Source: CALWOS01 sp963595735
GTDB lineage: Bacteria > Bacillota > Clostridia > Oscillospirales > Oscillospiraceae
Direction of reading: 5' to 3'
Assembly: GCA_963595735.1 (NCBI GenBank)
Contig: CAVBJJ010000005.1
Coordinates: 1-64,000, forward strand
Length of the DNA stretch: 64,000 nucleotides
Within the stretch, counting starts at the first letter, position 1. The number at the start of each line of letters is the position of its first letter. Of this stretch, positions 48,339 to 58,628 are shown in pieces. Both the position numbers and the translations under genes were made by a program. The notes below the pieces were generated by a model. The model did no database searches and was not told where the DNA came from. It was given only the letters and a program-made list of their open reading frames with translations.

Positions 48339-49544
48339 ATGAAGAAACAATGTGTTGCCATGCTGCTGGCCGGCGGGCAGGGCTCCCGCCTGTATGCCCT
48401 GACCAGCCGTGAGGCAAAGCCCAGCGTACCCTTTGGCGGGAAGCATCGAATCATCGACTTTCCCCTGTCCAACTGCGCCAATTCCGGGATCGACACCGTG
48501 GGCGTGCTGACCCAGTACCGTCCGCTGAAGCTCAACAGCTATATCGGCAACGGCCAGCCCTGGGATCTGGACTCGGTGGACGGCGGGGTGTATATTCTTC
48601 CGCCCTATCAAAGCGCGGGAGAGCGGGGCAGCTGGTTTTCCGGCACGGCAAACGCCATTTATCAGAACATGGATTTCATCTCGCTGTATGACCCGGAATA
48701 TGTGCTGATCTTATCCGGAGATCATATTTACAAGATGGACTATGGCAAGATGATCGCCGAGCATGAGCACTCCGGTGCAGCCTGCACCATTGCGGTGATC
48801 CAGGTCAGTCGGGAGGAGGCCAGCCGCTTTGGTATTATGAATCTGAGCGAGGACGGCTACATTGCCGAGTTCGAGGAAAAGCCCAAGGTGCCGAAAAGCA
48901 CCCTGGCGTCCATGGGGATTTATGTGTTTTCCTGGGAAAAGCTGCGCAGCTATCTGATCGCGGATGAGGCCGACCCCACATCCAGCAAGGACTTTGGCAA
49001 AAACATCATCCCCGCCATGCTGAAAAACGGGGAAAAGCTCTGGCCCTTTCGCTTTTCCGGCTATTGGCGGGATGTGGGAACCATTTCTAGCCTGTGGGAG
49101 GCCAATATGGATATGCTTTCTCCGGACCTGGTCAATCTCTATGACCCGGATTGGCCCATCTGCGCCCGCAGCCCGGTGGCCACCCCCCACTATGCCGGGG
49201 CGGATGCGGAGATCATCCACTCCATTGTCACGGAAGGCTCCGAGGTATACGGCAAGGTGGAAAATTCCGTGCTGTCCAACGGAGCAATCGTGGGCAAGGG
49301 CGCCTATGTGAAATACACGGTTTTGATGCCCGGGGCGGTGGTGGAAGCCGGGGCGCAGGTGGAATATGCGATCATTGGCGAGAACACCATTGTCGGCGCC
49401 GGCGCCCGCATCGGCGGAGGGCCGGACGGCAGTGAAGCATGGGGCGTTGCCACCTGCGGGCCGGAGCTGCGCATTCCGGCGGGCGCCCGGATCCCGGCAG
49501 GCGCCATGATCTATACCAACGAGGAGGTGGGCGGCAATGGCTGA
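48339..49544 (+). CDS. glgC: Glucose-1-phosphate adenylyltransferase, catalytic subunit
   Basis: A 401-residue enzyme that makes ADP-glucose, the committed step of glycogen synthesis. The N-terminal nucleotidyltransferase motif [16 protein letters not shown] (about 7-22), the [15 protein letters not shown] segment, the [11 protein letters not shown] metal site and the EEKP glucose-1-phosphate motif are visible, followed by a C-terminal left-handed beta-helix. ATG 48339 is preferred to the GTG at 48327, which abuts GGAGG. Firmicutes use a GlgC-GlgD heteromer; glgD follows with an 8-bp overlap. glgA and glgB are not in this window. Confidence 0.95.
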   Translation: MKKQCVAMLLAGGQGSRLYALTSREAKPSVPFGGKHRIIDFPLSNCANSGIDTVGVLTQYRPLKLNSYIGNGQPWDLDSVDGGVYILPPYQSAGERGSWFSGTANAIYQNMDFISLYDPEYVLILSGDHIYKMDYGKMIAEHEHSGAACTIAVIQVSREEASRFGIMNLSEDGYIAEFEEKPKVPKSTLASMGIYVFSWEKLRSYLIADEADPTSSKDFGKNIIPAMLKNGEKLWPFRFSGYWRDVGTISSLWEANMDMLSPDLVNLYDPDWPICARSPVATPHYAGADAEIIHSIVTEGSEVYGKVENSVLSNGAIVGKGAYVKYTVLMPGAVVEAGAQVEYAIIGENTIVGAGARIGGGPDGSEAWGVATCGPELRIPAGARIPAGAMIYTNEEVGGNG

Positions 49545-50643
49545 ATTGGCTGGCATTGTTTATGCATATCAGGATGAACCCGGCCTGGGAGAGCTGGTGC
49601 GGCACCGTACCTCCGCCTCGCTGCCCTTTTGCGGGCGGTATCGCCTGATCGACTTTGTGCTGTCCAGCATGACCAACGCCGGCGTGCGGGATGTGGGCGT
49701 GATCATGCAGCGGGATTACCAGTCCTTGCTGGATCACCTGGGAAGCGGCAAGGCCTGGGATCTGTCCCGCCGCCGGGGCGGCTTGCGGCTGCTGCCGCCC
49801 TTTGGCTTGCCCAACTCCCACAGAGGACTGTACGAGGGCAATCTGGAGGCGCTTTTGGCGGTGCGCTCCTATGTGCAGGACACCCCCTGCGATTACTTTT
49901 TGCTCAGCCGGGGCGACCTGCTGGCCAATGTGGACTTTGAGGCCGCCGTGGCGCGGCATCTGGAGCAGGGTCTGGATGTGACGGCCGTCTGCATTTCCGA
50001 TCCCGCCGCCAATACGGCGCACCACATGATGCTCAATGCCCAGGGCTATGTGACCCAGGTGCTGCAGGGCAACGCCGCCGATCACGGCGTGCCCGGGTTG
50101 GGGGTCTATATTATCCGGAAGCAGCTGCTGCTGGAGATCATGACCTGGGCGGAAAAGCACGATAGCCTGCATTTTCGGGAGGGACTGCGCTGGGCGCTGA
50201 CCCGGGGCTGCCGCATGGGCGTGTTTTATCACAAGGGCTACAGTGCCAACCTCACGGATGTCCGGGAGTATTTCCGGGCAAATATGGATATGCTCTGGGG
50301 CGAAAAGCGCCGGAGTCTGTTCCTGCCGGAACGGCCGGTGCGTACCCGAGAGCGGGCGGAGGTCTCCGCCTATTACGGCTCCGAGGCCGGCTCCCGAAAC
50401 TGCCTGGTGGCGGACGGCTGCTACATTGAGGGCAGGCTGGAGAGCTGCATTCTCTCCCGCAGCGTGAAGATCGCCAAAGGGGCGGTGCTGAAAAACTGCG
50501 TGGTCATGCAGGGCTGCGAGATCGGCGAGAGCTGCAGTTTGGAAAATGTGATTCTGGATAAGTTTGTCAAGGTCAGCGCCGGAACGGTGCTGACCGGTAG
50601 TCCGCGTATGCCCTTTGTCGTGCCCAAGGGCAGCCGGCTGTGA
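49537..50643 (+). CDS. glgD: GlgD, non-catalytic subunit of ADP-glucose pyrophosphorylase
   Basis: A 368-residue GlgC homologue. The N terminus keeps the fold ([20 protein letters not shown]) but lacks the Gly-rich LAGGxGxRL nucleotide loop, as expected for the regulatory partner that stimulates GlgC in Firmicutes. The C-terminal part is a beta-helix with hexapeptide-like repeats (about 285-345). It begins eight bases before the glgC stop, so translation is coupled, and glgP follows 84 bp later. The acidic catalytic pair around LSRGDLL is altered relative to GlgC. Confidence 0.93.
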   Translation: MAELAGIVYAYQDEPGLGELVRHRTSASLPFCGRYRLIDFVLSSMTNAGVRDVGVIMQRDYQSLLDHLGSGKAWDLSRRRGGLRLLPPFGLPNSHRGLYEGNLEALLAVRSYVQDTPCDYFLLSRGDLLANVDFEAAVARHLEQGLDVTAVCISDPAANTAHHMMLNAQGYVTQVLQGNAADHGVPGLGVYIIRKQLLLEIMTWAEKHDSLHFREGLRWALTRGCRMGVFYHKGYSANLTDVREYFRANMDMLWGEKRRSLFLPERPVRTRERAEVSAYYGSEAGSRNCLVADGCYIEGRLESCILSRSVKIAKGAVLKNCVVMQGCEIGESCSLENVILDKFVKVSAGTVLTGSPRMPFVVPKGSRL

Positions 50644-50727
50644 TCGGAAACAGAGAAAGCGCAGCGGACGGGTTTTCTCGCCCGCTGCTTCTGCTTGGAA
50701 AAGTTTGGAAAGGTTCGAGGTGTTGAT

Positions 50728-53146
50728 ATGGAAAAAGTGACCCGCCAGGAGCTGCGTGCGGCGCTGGAGGATGAACTGGCCGCTCATTTCGGCGTGACCG
50801 GGCAGCAGGCAACGGATCGGCAGCTGTTTTGCGCCTGCGCCATTCTGATCCGGGAGATGATGAGCCGGAAAAAAACGAAGGCCGCGCCCCAGCCGGGCAA
50901 GCGGCAGGTACACTATCTGTCCATGGAGTTTTTGCTGGGGCGCTCGCTGGAGAAAAACGCCTTTAACCTGGGCGTGCTGGAGGAACTGACCGCCACGCTG
51001 GAGGATATGGGAAAAAACGCGGCGGACATTTTCGAGGAGGAGCCGGACGCCGGGCTGGGAAACGGCGGTCTGGGGCGTTTGGCGGCCTGCTATATGGACA
51101 GCATGGCCAGCTGCAACATCCCCGCCACGGGGTACAGCCTTTGCTATGAGCTGGGAATTTTTCGTCAACGGCTGCGCAACGGGCAGCAGACCGAGGAGGC
51201 GGACAACTGGTTGGAAAGCGGCGAAAACTGGCTGCTGACCCGCTATGAGGACAGTGTGGAGGTGCGCTTTGGCGGCCGGGTGGAGCAGAACTGGGACTAT
51301 TTCGGTAACTGCCATGCGGAGCTGAAGGACTATACCAGCGTGGTGGCGGTGCCGCGGGATATGCTCATCGCCGGCTATGATACCGACCAGGTGAATACCC
51401 TCCGGCTGTGGGAGGCGAGAAGTCCGAAATATCTGGATATGTATCTGTTTTCCTCCGGGCGCTATGTGGAGTCCCTGGAGCAGCGCACCATGGCGGAGGT
51501 CATCACAAAGGTGCTGTATCCGGCGGACGACCACATGGATGGCAAGACCTTGCGTCTGAAGCAGCAGTACTTTTTTGTCTCCGCAACGATACAGGACATT
51601 CTGCGCAAGCATCTGGCTACCTATGGTAAGGTGGAGGATTTTGCCGCGCACCATGTGCTGCAGATCAACGATACCCATCCCACGCTGGTCATTCCGGAGT
51701 TGATGCGCCTGCTGTTGGATGAGCACGGACTGGGCTGGGATGCGGCCTGGAAAATCGTCACGGAAAGCGTGGCCTATACCAACCACACCATTCTCTCCGA
51801 GGCGCTGGAAAAGTGGCCCCAGGGACTGGTGCAGACGCTGCTGCCCCGGGTGTGGGAGATCATCTGCGAGATCGACCTGCGCTGGCGCAGACAGCTGATG
51901 GAGCGCTTTGCCGGAGATTGGGAGAAGATCCAGCGGAACCAGATCATCTCCGACGGCCAGGTACACATGGCTAATATCTGCCTGGCGGCCTGCTTTGCCA
52001 TCAACGGTGTGTCCGGGCTGCACGGCACGATCCTGCGCAAGGAGCTGTTCCGGGATCTGGCGGAGCAGGATCCGGGACGCTTTACCTTTGTCACCAACGG
52101 CATCGATCACCGCCGCTGGCTGGCGCAGTGCAATCCGGGACTGCACCGGCTGGTCTGCGAACTGCTGGACGGAGATGCCTATTTGAAAGAGCCGGAGCAG
52201 CTGCGCCGGCTGGAGGAATTCCGGGATAACCGCCAAGTGCTGGAGCGTTTGGAGCAGGTGAAAGCGGAAAACAAGGCGCGTTTTGCCCGCTGGCTGCGGG
52301 CAGGCGGCGGGCCGGTGCTTCACACGGACGCGATTTTTGATGTGCAGGTCAAGCGGCTGCATGAGTATAAGCGGCAGCTGCTGTGCGCCATGCTCATTAC
52401 CCATTTGCGTCAACGCATTCATGACAATCCCGATGCGCCGTTCCAGCCCCGGACCTTCCTGTTCGGCGCAAAGGCCGCCAGCGGCTATGCGGTGGCAAAG
52501 CGGATCATTCGGCTGCTGTGCTCCCTGATGGACGAGACGGCGGCAGATCCCCTGTGCCAGGGTAAGCTGCAGGTGGTGTTTTTGGAAAATTACCGGGTCT
52601 CTCTGGCGGAAAAGCTGATGCCGGCGGCACAGGTCAGCGAGCAGATCTCCACCGCCGGAAAAGAGGCCAGCGGCACGGGCAACATGAAGCTGATGCTCAA
52701 CGGCGCGGTGACCATCGGCACCTATGATGGCGCCAATGTGGAGATGTATGAGCAGCTGGGCGCGGAGAATATGTTCCTGTTCGGGCTGCGCAACGAGGAG
52801 ATTCGGGACTGGAAAGCCAGAGGCTATGACCCCAGAGCGCTGGTGGAGCAGGACAGCCGGCTGGAGCGCGTGCTGGCGGAGCTCTCCCACGGCTTCCGGG
52901 ATGGCGAGAGCTATGCCGATCTGGCCAGCCGCTTGCGTTACGGCGGGGACGAGTATATGCTGTTGACGGATTTTGCCTCCTATGTGGACTGCCATGACAG
53001 GCTGTATGACGCNNNNNNNNNNGTATGACGCGATCTCCGATCCCATCGCCCGGGCGCAGAAGAGCCTGAGCAACATTGCCCGTAGCGGGATCTTTGCCGC
53101 GGACAGAGCGGTGGAGGAATACGCCGCACGAATCTGGCGGGTATAA
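50728..53146 (+). CDS. glgP: Glycogen/starch phosphorylase, interrupted by an assembly gap
   Basis: A family-35 glucan phosphorylase releasing glucose 1-phosphate from glycogen. It has the N-terminal YLSMEFLLGRSL and DAGLGNGGLGRLAACY motifs and the PLP-lysine motif EASGTGNMKLMLNGA with TIGTYDGANVEM. Ten Ns at 53013-53022 break the frame. The sequence GTATGACGC occurs both just before (53004-53012) and just after (53023-53031) the gap, so the contigs really overlap by nine bases. Removing the 19 surplus bases leaves exactly 2400 nt, 799 residues, ending in the expected EEYAARIWRV tail at TAA 53144-53146. The gene is therefore probably intact. The start ATG 50728 follows GAGGTG. Confidence 0.93.
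53013..53022. other. Scaffold gap of ten Ns
   Basis: Artificial spacer between two contigs that share a 9-bp end overlap (53004-53012 and 53023-53031). No real sequence seems to be missing. Confidence 0.95.
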
Positions 53147-53153
53147 AAAATGC

Positions 53154-53194
53154 AAAAAATCCTGTTTCCGTTTTTTGCGGAAACAGGATTTTTT
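53154..53194. terminator. Bidirectional terminator between glgP and ackA
   Basis: AAAAAATCCTGTTTCCG (53154-53170) is perfectly complementary to 53178-53194, giving a T-tract on each strand between the convergent genes. Confidence 0.93.
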
Positions 53195-53213
53195 ATGCAA
53201 CAAACAGCTTGCC

Positions 53214-54413
53214 TTACTTGGAGACGATATCGCGGGTATCCCGGGCGATCATGAGCTCCTCGTTGGTGGCAACGACGAAGACCTTGACGGGGCTGTCATC
53301 GGTGGAGATCATGTGCTCGTCGGCACGCTCGGCATTGCGGGCGGGGTCAATCTTCACGCCCAGGTACTCCAGACCCTCGCAGATGGCGGCGCGGTTGCCA
53401 ACGCCGTTTTCACCCACGCCGGCGGTGAAGATGATGGCATCCACGCCACCCATGGCGGCGGCGTAAGCGCCGATGTCCTTGCGAACCTCGTAGTGGAACT
53501 TGTCCAGAGCCAGCTGGGCGCGCTCGTTGTTCTCGGCCGCGGCGGCTTCCAGATCGCGGAAGTCGGAGGAAACGCCGGAGATGCCCAGAACGCCGGACTT
53601 CTTGTTGAGGATGTTCATCATTTCCTTGATGTCGTAGCCGTGTCTGCCCATCAGGTACTCCATGATGGTGGGATCGATGTCGCCGGAGCGGGTGCCCATG
53701 GGAACACCGGCGAGGGGTCCAAGACCCATGGTGGTGTCCACGCACTTGCCGTCCACGCAGGCGGACAGGGAGGAACCGTTGCCCAGGTGGCAGCAGATGA
53801 CCTTGCTGTGGGCGGGGTTGCCCAGCAGCTCGACAGCGCGGGCGGAGACATAGCGGTGAGAGGTGCCGTGGAAGCCATAGCGGCGGACATCGTCCTTCTC
53901 ATAGTACTCATAGGGGATGGCATAGGTGTATGCCTTTGCGGGCATGGTCATGTGGAAGGCGGTGTCGAACACGGCGACCTGGGGCTTGCCGGGCATGGCC
54001 TTCTGGCAGGCCTCGATGCCCATCAGGTTGGCGGGATTGTGGAGGGGTCCCAGGGGGAAGCACTTTTTGATGGCGGCGATGCAGGCATCGTCCACCAGGC
54101 AGGACTCGGTGAATTCCTTACCGCCGTGGAGGACGCGGTGACCCACAGCGTCGATCTCGTCCATGGACTGGACAACGCCGTTTTCCGCATCGACCAGAGC
54201 GTCCAGGACGGCCTGGATGGCCTCGCTATGGGTGGGCATAGCCACATCCACGGCGCTGATGGTCTTTTTACCCTTGATCTGGGGCTTGTAGGTGAACTTA
54301 CCGTCGATGCCGATGCGCTCACACAGACCCTTTGCCAGCAGGGACTCGTTTTCCATGTCGATCAGCTGATACTTCAGAGAGGAGCTGCCGGCATTGATAA
54401 CCAGGATTTTCAT
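53214..54413 (-). CDS. ackA: Acetate kinase
   Basis: A 399-residue ASKHA-fold kinase that makes ATP from acetyl phosphate during fermentation (or activates acetate). It has the N-terminal VINAGSSSLKYQL motif (about 5-17), RRYGFHGTSHRYV, HLGNGSSLSA and the C-terminal FTAGVGEN motif. The start is set at ATG 54411-54413, where all acetate kinases begin and which follows AAAGGAA. The usual partner pta is not adjacent. It is convergent with glgP and shares its terminator. Confidence 0.97.
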   Translation of the reverse strand: MKILVINAGSSSLKYQLIDMENESLLAKGLCERIGIDGKFTYKPQIKGKKTISAVDVAMPTHSEAIQAVLDALVDAENGVVQSMDEIDAVGHRVLHGGKEFTESCLVDDACIAAIKKCFPLGPLHNPANLMGIEACQKAMPGKPQVAVFDTAFHMTMPAKAYTYAIPYEYYEKDDVRRYGFHGTSHRYVSARAVELLGNPAHSKVICCHLGNGSSLSACVDGKCVDTTMGLGPLAGVPMGTRSGDIDPTIMEYLMGRHGYDIKEMMNILNKKSGVLGISGVSSDFRDLEAAAAENNERAQLALDKFHYEVRKDIGAYAAAMGGVDAIIFTAGVGENGVGNRAAICEGLEYLGVKIDPARNAERADEHMISTDDSPVKVFVVATNEELMIARDTRDIVSK

Positions 54414-54574
54414 GTCTCTTGATTCCTTTCTATTCTGTTTTACAAATCTTGCGCTTGTAAAAAGTTGATTTACCATGTAAAATCAGTCTAAACAATATTT
54501 TAATAAATTTGCCTAAAAAAGGCAAGTCTTTTTTGGCGGAAAAGTCCCTTTCTGTGGGAATAGAGGAGGGAAGC

Positions 54575-55762
54575 ATGACAGTTATCGGAATTATTGGCGA
54601 ATATAACCCATTCCACAGGGGTCACAGCCACCATATCCACGCCAGCCGGGCGCAGTTTGGCGGGGAAAGCGCGGTGGTTTGCGTCATGAGCGGCTGCTTT
54701 GTTCAGCGGGGCGAGGCCGCCCTGTTTGCGCCGGGACCCCGGGCGGCGGCTGCGGTGGCCGGCGGGGCGGATCTGGTGCTGGAGCTTCCGGTGCCGTGGG
54801 CTTTGGCCTCGGCGGAGGGCTTTGCCAGAGGGGGCGTGGGATTGCTGCGGGACATCGGCGTGGTAGACCGGCTCAGCTTTGGCAGCGAAAGCGGCAATCT
54901 GACACAGCTGGAGCAGCTGGCGGCGCGGCTGTCCGACCCGGCGTTTGCGGAAAAGCTTCGGGAAAGCGGCGCGGGAGACGGACGCAGCTTTGCCGCCCGG
55001 CGCATGGCGCTGCTGGAAGCGGAGCTGGGAGAAGCGGCGAAGCCGCTGGCGCAGCCCAACGACATTCTGGCGGTGGAATATCTGAAAGCCATTGCCGGGC
55101 TGGGCGCGGCATTGCAGCCCCTTGCCGTCCCGCGAGTCGGGGCGGGACACGATGCGCCGAACCCGGCGGCGGGCTTTTGCAGCGCAAGCAGCCTGCGGCA
55201 GCTGTGGAGAGCCGGGGAGCCGGTGCGGCCCTTTTTGCCGGAGGCCAGCTATGCCTGCCTGGCGGGAGAAGCCCTGCCGGATATCGAGCGGCTGGAGCTG
55301 GCCATGCTGTCCCGGCTGCGCCTGCTCACAAGCGCCCAGGCGGCGGAATTGCCGGACGCGGCGGAGGGACTGGAAAACCGCTTGCAGGCGGCGGCAGCCC
55401 AGGCGGCCAGCTTGGAGGAGCTGCTGCAGCGGACAAAGTCCAAGCGCTATGCTCTGTCCCGGCTGCGGCGGATGTGCTGCTGTGCGGCTCTGCAGATCCC
55501 GGCGCAGCTGCAAAAGGGAACGCCGCCCTATGCCCGCGTGCTGGCGGCAAACGCCGTTGGCCGGGGGCTGCTGCGGGAGATGGGAACGCGTTCCCGCATT
55601 CCCATTCTGACCAAGCCGGCGGCGGTGCGCGGCTTATCGGAGGAATGTCAGCGGGTGTTTCAGGCGGAAAGCGCCGCCCATGATCTGTGGCGGCTGGCCT
55701 CCGGGAATGTACAAGACAGAGCCGGCGGCAGTCTGTGGCGATACAGCCCCATCATGCGCTGA
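54575..55762 (+). CDS. tmcAL: tRNA(Met) cytidine acetate ligase (TmcAL)
   Basis: A 395-residue nucleotidyltransferase-fold enzyme of the YlbM family, which in Bacillus makes N4-acetylcytidine in the wobble position of elongator tRNA-Met using acetate and ATP. The HxGH motif is seen in GEYNPFHRGH (His14, His17), followed by VMSGCFVQRGEAA and the PNDILAVEYLKAI motif. GGAGGG supports the ATG at 54575. It is divergent from ackA, whose enzyme also handles acetate. The C-terminal half is Ala-rich but otherwise normal in length. Confidence 0.92.
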   Translation: MTVIGIIGEYNPFHRGHSHHIHASRAQFGGESAVVCVMSGCFVQRGEAALFAPGPRAAAAVAGGADLVLELPVPWALASAEGFARGGVGLLRDIGVVDRLSFGSESGNLTQLEQLAARLSDPAFAEKLRESGAGDGRSFAARRMALLEAELGEAAKPLAQPNDILAVEYLKAIAGLGAALQPLAVPRVGAGHDAPNPAAGFCSASSLRQLWRAGEPVRPFLPEASYACLAGEALPDIERLELAMLSRLRLLTSAQAAELPDAAEGLENRLQAAAAQAASLEELLQRTKSKRYALSRLRRMCCCAALQIPAQLQKGTPPYARVLAANAVGRGLLREMGTRSRIPILTKPAAVRGLSEECQRVFQAESAAHDLWRLASGNVQDRAGGSLWRYSPIMR

Positions 55763-55791
55763 GAGATAAACACACAGAGAGGAGAAATATC

Positions 55792-57009
55792 ATGCAGGAG
55801 ATCAAATGCCCCAATTGCGGCGAGGTGTTCCAGGTGGACGAAACGGGCTATGCCAAAATCGTACAGCAGGTACGGGACCGGGAGTTTGAAAAGGAATTGC
55901 AGCGCCGGGAAAAGGAGCAGGCGGAAAAGCAGGAAAGCCAGCTGCAGCTGCTGCGCCTGCAGGAGGAAAGGGCGCGGGACGCAGCCTTGCAGGAAAAGCA
56001 GGCGGCGCTGGCAGAGCTGGAGCAGCGTCTGCAACAATTGCAGGCCAGGCTGGACGGCAGCGAGCTGGAGAGAAAGCTGGCGGTGACGGAGGCTGTGCAG
56101 AGCCGGGAACAGGCGCTGCACGAAAAGCAGATGGAGATCGCGGGGCTTTTGGGACAGCTGGAAAGCCGGGAAAAGGAAACGCAGCTGACGGAGCGCGCCC
56201 TGCGGGAGCAATACGAAAACGAGCTGAAGCGGAAAGAGGAGCAGATCGAATACTACCGGGACTTTAAGGCGCGGCAGTCCACAAAAATGGTGGGGGAAAG
56301 CCTGGAGCAGCACTGCCAGAACGAATTCAACCGGGTGCGGATGATGTCCTTTCCCAACGCTTATTTTGAAAAGGACAACGACGCCCGCAGCGGCAGCAAG
56401 GGAGATTTTATCTTTCGGGAGCAGACGCCGGAGGGGGTGGAGCTGCTGTCGATCATGTTCGAGATGAAAAACGAGATGGAGACCACGGCCACCAAGCACA
56501 AGAACGAGGACTTTTTCCGGGAGCTGGACAAGGATCGCCGGGAGAAGGGTTGTGAGTACGCGGTGCTGGTCTCCCTGCTGGAGGGGGACAGCGAATACTA
56601 TAATTCCGGAATTGTGGATGTATCCTACCGGTATGAGAAGATGTATGTGATCCGGCCGCAGTTTTTTGTACCGCTGATTGGACTGCTGCGCAATGCCGCC
56701 CTGAACGCCCTGCGCTATCGGCAGGAGCTGCAGCAGATGCGGGAGCAGCAGGTGGATATTTCCAACTTTGAGGAAAATCTGGAGACCTTTAAGACCGGCT
56801 TCAGCAAAAATTACGAGCTGGCCAGTCGGAAATTTTCCGACGCCATTGGGGAGATCGACAAGTCCATTTCCCATTTGCAGAAGATCAAGGATAATCTGCT
56901 GTCCTCGGAGCGGCAGCTTCGTCTGGCCAACGACAAGGCGGATGGCCTGAGCATCAAAAAGCTGACCCGGAACGCCCCCAGTGTGCGGGAGCTGTTTGAA
57001 CAAAAGTGA
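55792..57009 (+). CDS. DUF2130 protein with coiled coil and nuclease-like core
   Basis: A 405-residue cytoplasmic protein. It begins with a short CPNCGEVF zinc-knuckle-like pair, continues with a long charged coiled coil (about 20-190, rich in Glu, Gln, Arg and Leu), and then the DUF2130 core (about 200-400). The core contains GSKGDFIFRE and, 20 residues on, FEMKNE, an arrangement reminiscent of PD-(D/E)xK nucleases; I infer rather than know such activity. GGAGA precedes ATG 55792. It is 29 bp after tmcAL and likely co-transcribed with it. Function is unknown in the family; phage-related and chromosomal copies occur. Confidence 0.8.
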   Translation: MQEIKCPNCGEVFQVDETGYAKIVQQVRDREFEKELQRREKEQAEKQESQLQLLRLQEERARDAALQEKQAALAELEQRLQQLQARLDGSELERKLAVTEAVQSREQALHEKQMEIAGLLGQLESREKETQLTERALREQYENELKRKEEQIEYYRDFKARQSTKMVGESLEQHCQNEFNRVRMMSFPNAYFEKDNDARSGSKGDFIFREQTPEGVELLSIMFEMKNEMETTATKHKNEDFFRELDKDRREKGCEYAVLVSLLEGDSEYYNSGIVDVSYRYEKMYVIRPQFFVPLIGLLRNAALNALRYRQELQQMREQQVDISNFEENLETFKTGFSKNYELASRKFSDAIGEIDKSISHLQKIKDNLLSSERQLRLANDKADGLSIKKLTRNAPSVRELFEQK

Positions 57010-57046
57010 CCGGGACGCGGGAAATAGCATAGAACTTCAAAAATGA

Positions 57047-57100
57047 AAAGCGCCACAGCCTTTTGGAGCGGCTTTGCACTCCAGGGCTGTGGCGTTTTGT
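57047..57100. terminator. Terminator between the DUF2130 gene and the SDR gene
   Basis: CGCCACAGCC (57051-57060) pairs with GGCTGTGGCG (57085-57094), with TTTT on the plus strand and CTTTT on the minus strand. The loop is a further partly paired stretch. Confidence 0.8.
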
Positions 57101-57119
57101 GTTGGGTTTTCCGAAAATT

Positions 57120-57890
57120 TCAGATGCAGGTGTAGCCGCCGTCCACGGCGATGTTCTGGCCGTTGACATAAGTCGAGGCGGGGGAGGCCAGGAACAGCAC
57201 GCAGGTGTCCAGCTCGCCGGACTTGCCGTAACGCCCCAGGGGGATGTTGGCCTTGGCCAGGGACTGGAAGTAGTCGGAATCCAGCGTGGCGGTGGTCAGG
57301 TCGGTGTAGAAGTAGCCGGGGCAGATGGCGTTGACGGTGATGCCGTGCTTGCCCCACTCCGCCGCCAGGGCGCGGGTCATGTTCACCACGCCGCCCTTTG
57401 CCGCGTGGTAGGGGGTGGAGCCGGCGATCATGTTGCCCACCAGACCGTACATGGAGGCGATGTTGATGATGCGGCCATAGCCCGCCCGGATCATCTCCTT
57501 GCCGAACTCCCGGGCGCACTTGAAGGAGCCGAACAGGTCGATGCGCAGCTCATTTTCAAACTGCTCATCGGTGATGTCCTCGGCGTTGGCAACGGCGCCG
57601 GTGCCGGCATTGTTGATGAGGATATCCACCCGGCCAAAGGCCTTCATAGTGGCGGCGACAGCCTCCTTCACGCGGGCGGTGTCCGTGATGTCGCAGACAA
57701 AGGGCAATGCTTTTATGCCGAATTCCGCTTCCAGCTCGGCTGCGTTTTTCTCCAACAGGTTCTGGCGGCGTGCCAGCAGAACCAGGTTGCAGCCCTGGCT
57801 TGCCAGTGCTTTTGCCATTTGCAGACCCAGTCCGGTGGAAGCACCGGTGACAACGGCGGTCTGCCCGCTGAGATCAAAATAATTCTTCAT
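57120..57890 (-). CDS. Short-chain dehydrogenase/reductase
   Basis: A 256-residue classical SDR with the NAD(P)-binding TGASTGLG (about 16-23), the structural NNAG, the catalytic Ser in NIASMYG, and the YHAAK pair (about 157-161). It ends with the usual VDGG segment. Such enzymes interconvert alcohols and ketones, often on sugars, sugar acids or acyl-ACP; the closest look is the gluconate 5-dehydrogenase/3-oxoacyl reductase type. ATG 57888-57890 is preferred over the GTG at 57899 because AAAGGAG lies just upstream. It lies 89 bp downstream of the histidine operon on the same strand, with no clear terminator between them. Confidence 0.9.
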   Translation of the reverse strand: MKNYFDLSGQTAVVTGASTGLGLQMAKALASQGCNLVLLARRQNLLEKNAAELEAEFGIKALPFVCDITDTARVKEAVAATMKAFGRVDILINNAGTGAVANAEDITDEQFENELRIDLFGSFKCAREFGKEMIRAGYGRIINIASMYGLVGNMIAGSTPYHAAKGGVVNMTRALAAEWGKHGITVNAICPGYFYTDLTTATLDSDYFQSLAKANIPLGRYGKSGELDTCVLFLASPASTYVNGQNIAVDGGYTCI

Positions 57891-57979
57891 CAAAAACACT
57901 CCTTTTATTTATTTACCAAAAAACCCAAAGATTTTTCGGTAGATTTGACAACAAAAATCAACCGGACGCGTGGGGGAGA

Positions 57980-58624
57980 TCACTGCATTTTTTCCTGCTT
58001 GACCTTGTGATCCACAATGTGGCGCTTGGCCAGCTCCTGCCGGATCTCATTGGGGGTAATGCCCATGTGTACCATCAGCACCATGACATGATAGGCCAGG
58101 TCGGCAATTTCGTAAATGGTCTCCGCCTTATCATCGCCCTTGCCGGCCACGATGACCTCGGTACACTCCTCGCCCACCTTTTTCAGGATCTTATCAATGC
58201 CTTTTTCAAACAGATAGGTGGTATAAGAGCCTTCTTTTTTGTGCAGCTTGCGGCCGAGAAGCATTTCATACAGGCCGTCGATAGAGAAGGGGGTGTTTTC
58301 TCCGTCCTGCCACAGCTCCTGGAAAAAGCAGCTTTCCGCGCCGGTATGGCAGGCGGGGCCGGCCTTGATGACCTCCACGACCAGCGCATCGGCATCGCAG
58401 TCTGCGGCGATGGAGACGATGTGCTGGACATTGCCGCTGGTCTCGCCCTTGCGCCAGAGCTGCTGGCGGCTGCGGCTGTAAAAGCAGGTGCGGCCCTCTT
58501 GCATACTGATCTCCAGGCTCTCCCGGTTCATGTAAGCCAGGGTCAGCACCTGCTTGGTGAAGTAGTCCTGTACGATGGCAGGGATCAGTCCGTTTGCATC
58601 AAATTTCAGTTCGTCTATGGTCAT
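57980..58624 (-). CDS. hisI: Bifunctional phosphoribosyl-AMP cyclohydrolase / phosphoribosyl-ATP pyrophosphatase
   Basis: A 214-residue HisIE fusion for steps 2 and 3 of histidine synthesis. The HisI half (1-115) has the metal-binding DCDADA cluster and the ACHTGAESCF Cys-His-Cys set. The HisE half (about 118-214) has the EECTEVIVAGK and YEIADLAYHVMVL helices of an MazG-like pyrophosphatase. It is the last gene of the operon, four bases after hisF. Confidence 0.96.
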   Translation of the reverse strand: MTIDELKFDANGLIPAIVQDYFTKQVLTLAYMNRESLEISMQEGRTCFYSRSRQQLWRKGETSGNVQHIVSIAADCDADALVVEVIKAGPACHTGAESCFFQELWQDGENTPFSIDGLYEMLLGRKLHKKEGSYTTYLFEKGIDKILKKVGEECTEVIVAGKGDDKAETIYEIADLAYHVMVLMVHMGITPNEIRQELAKRHIVDHKVKQEKMQ

Positions 58625-58628
58625 AGCT

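Noticed and set aside
53013..53146. glgP as a pseudogene
   Set aside because: The break coincides with an N gap flanked by a 9-bp duplicated contig end; merging restores the full frame and the canonical C terminus.
54420..54574. Clear promoter between ackA and tmcAL
   Set aside because: The region is AT-rich and several partial -35/-10 pairs are possible on the ackA strand, but none stands out.
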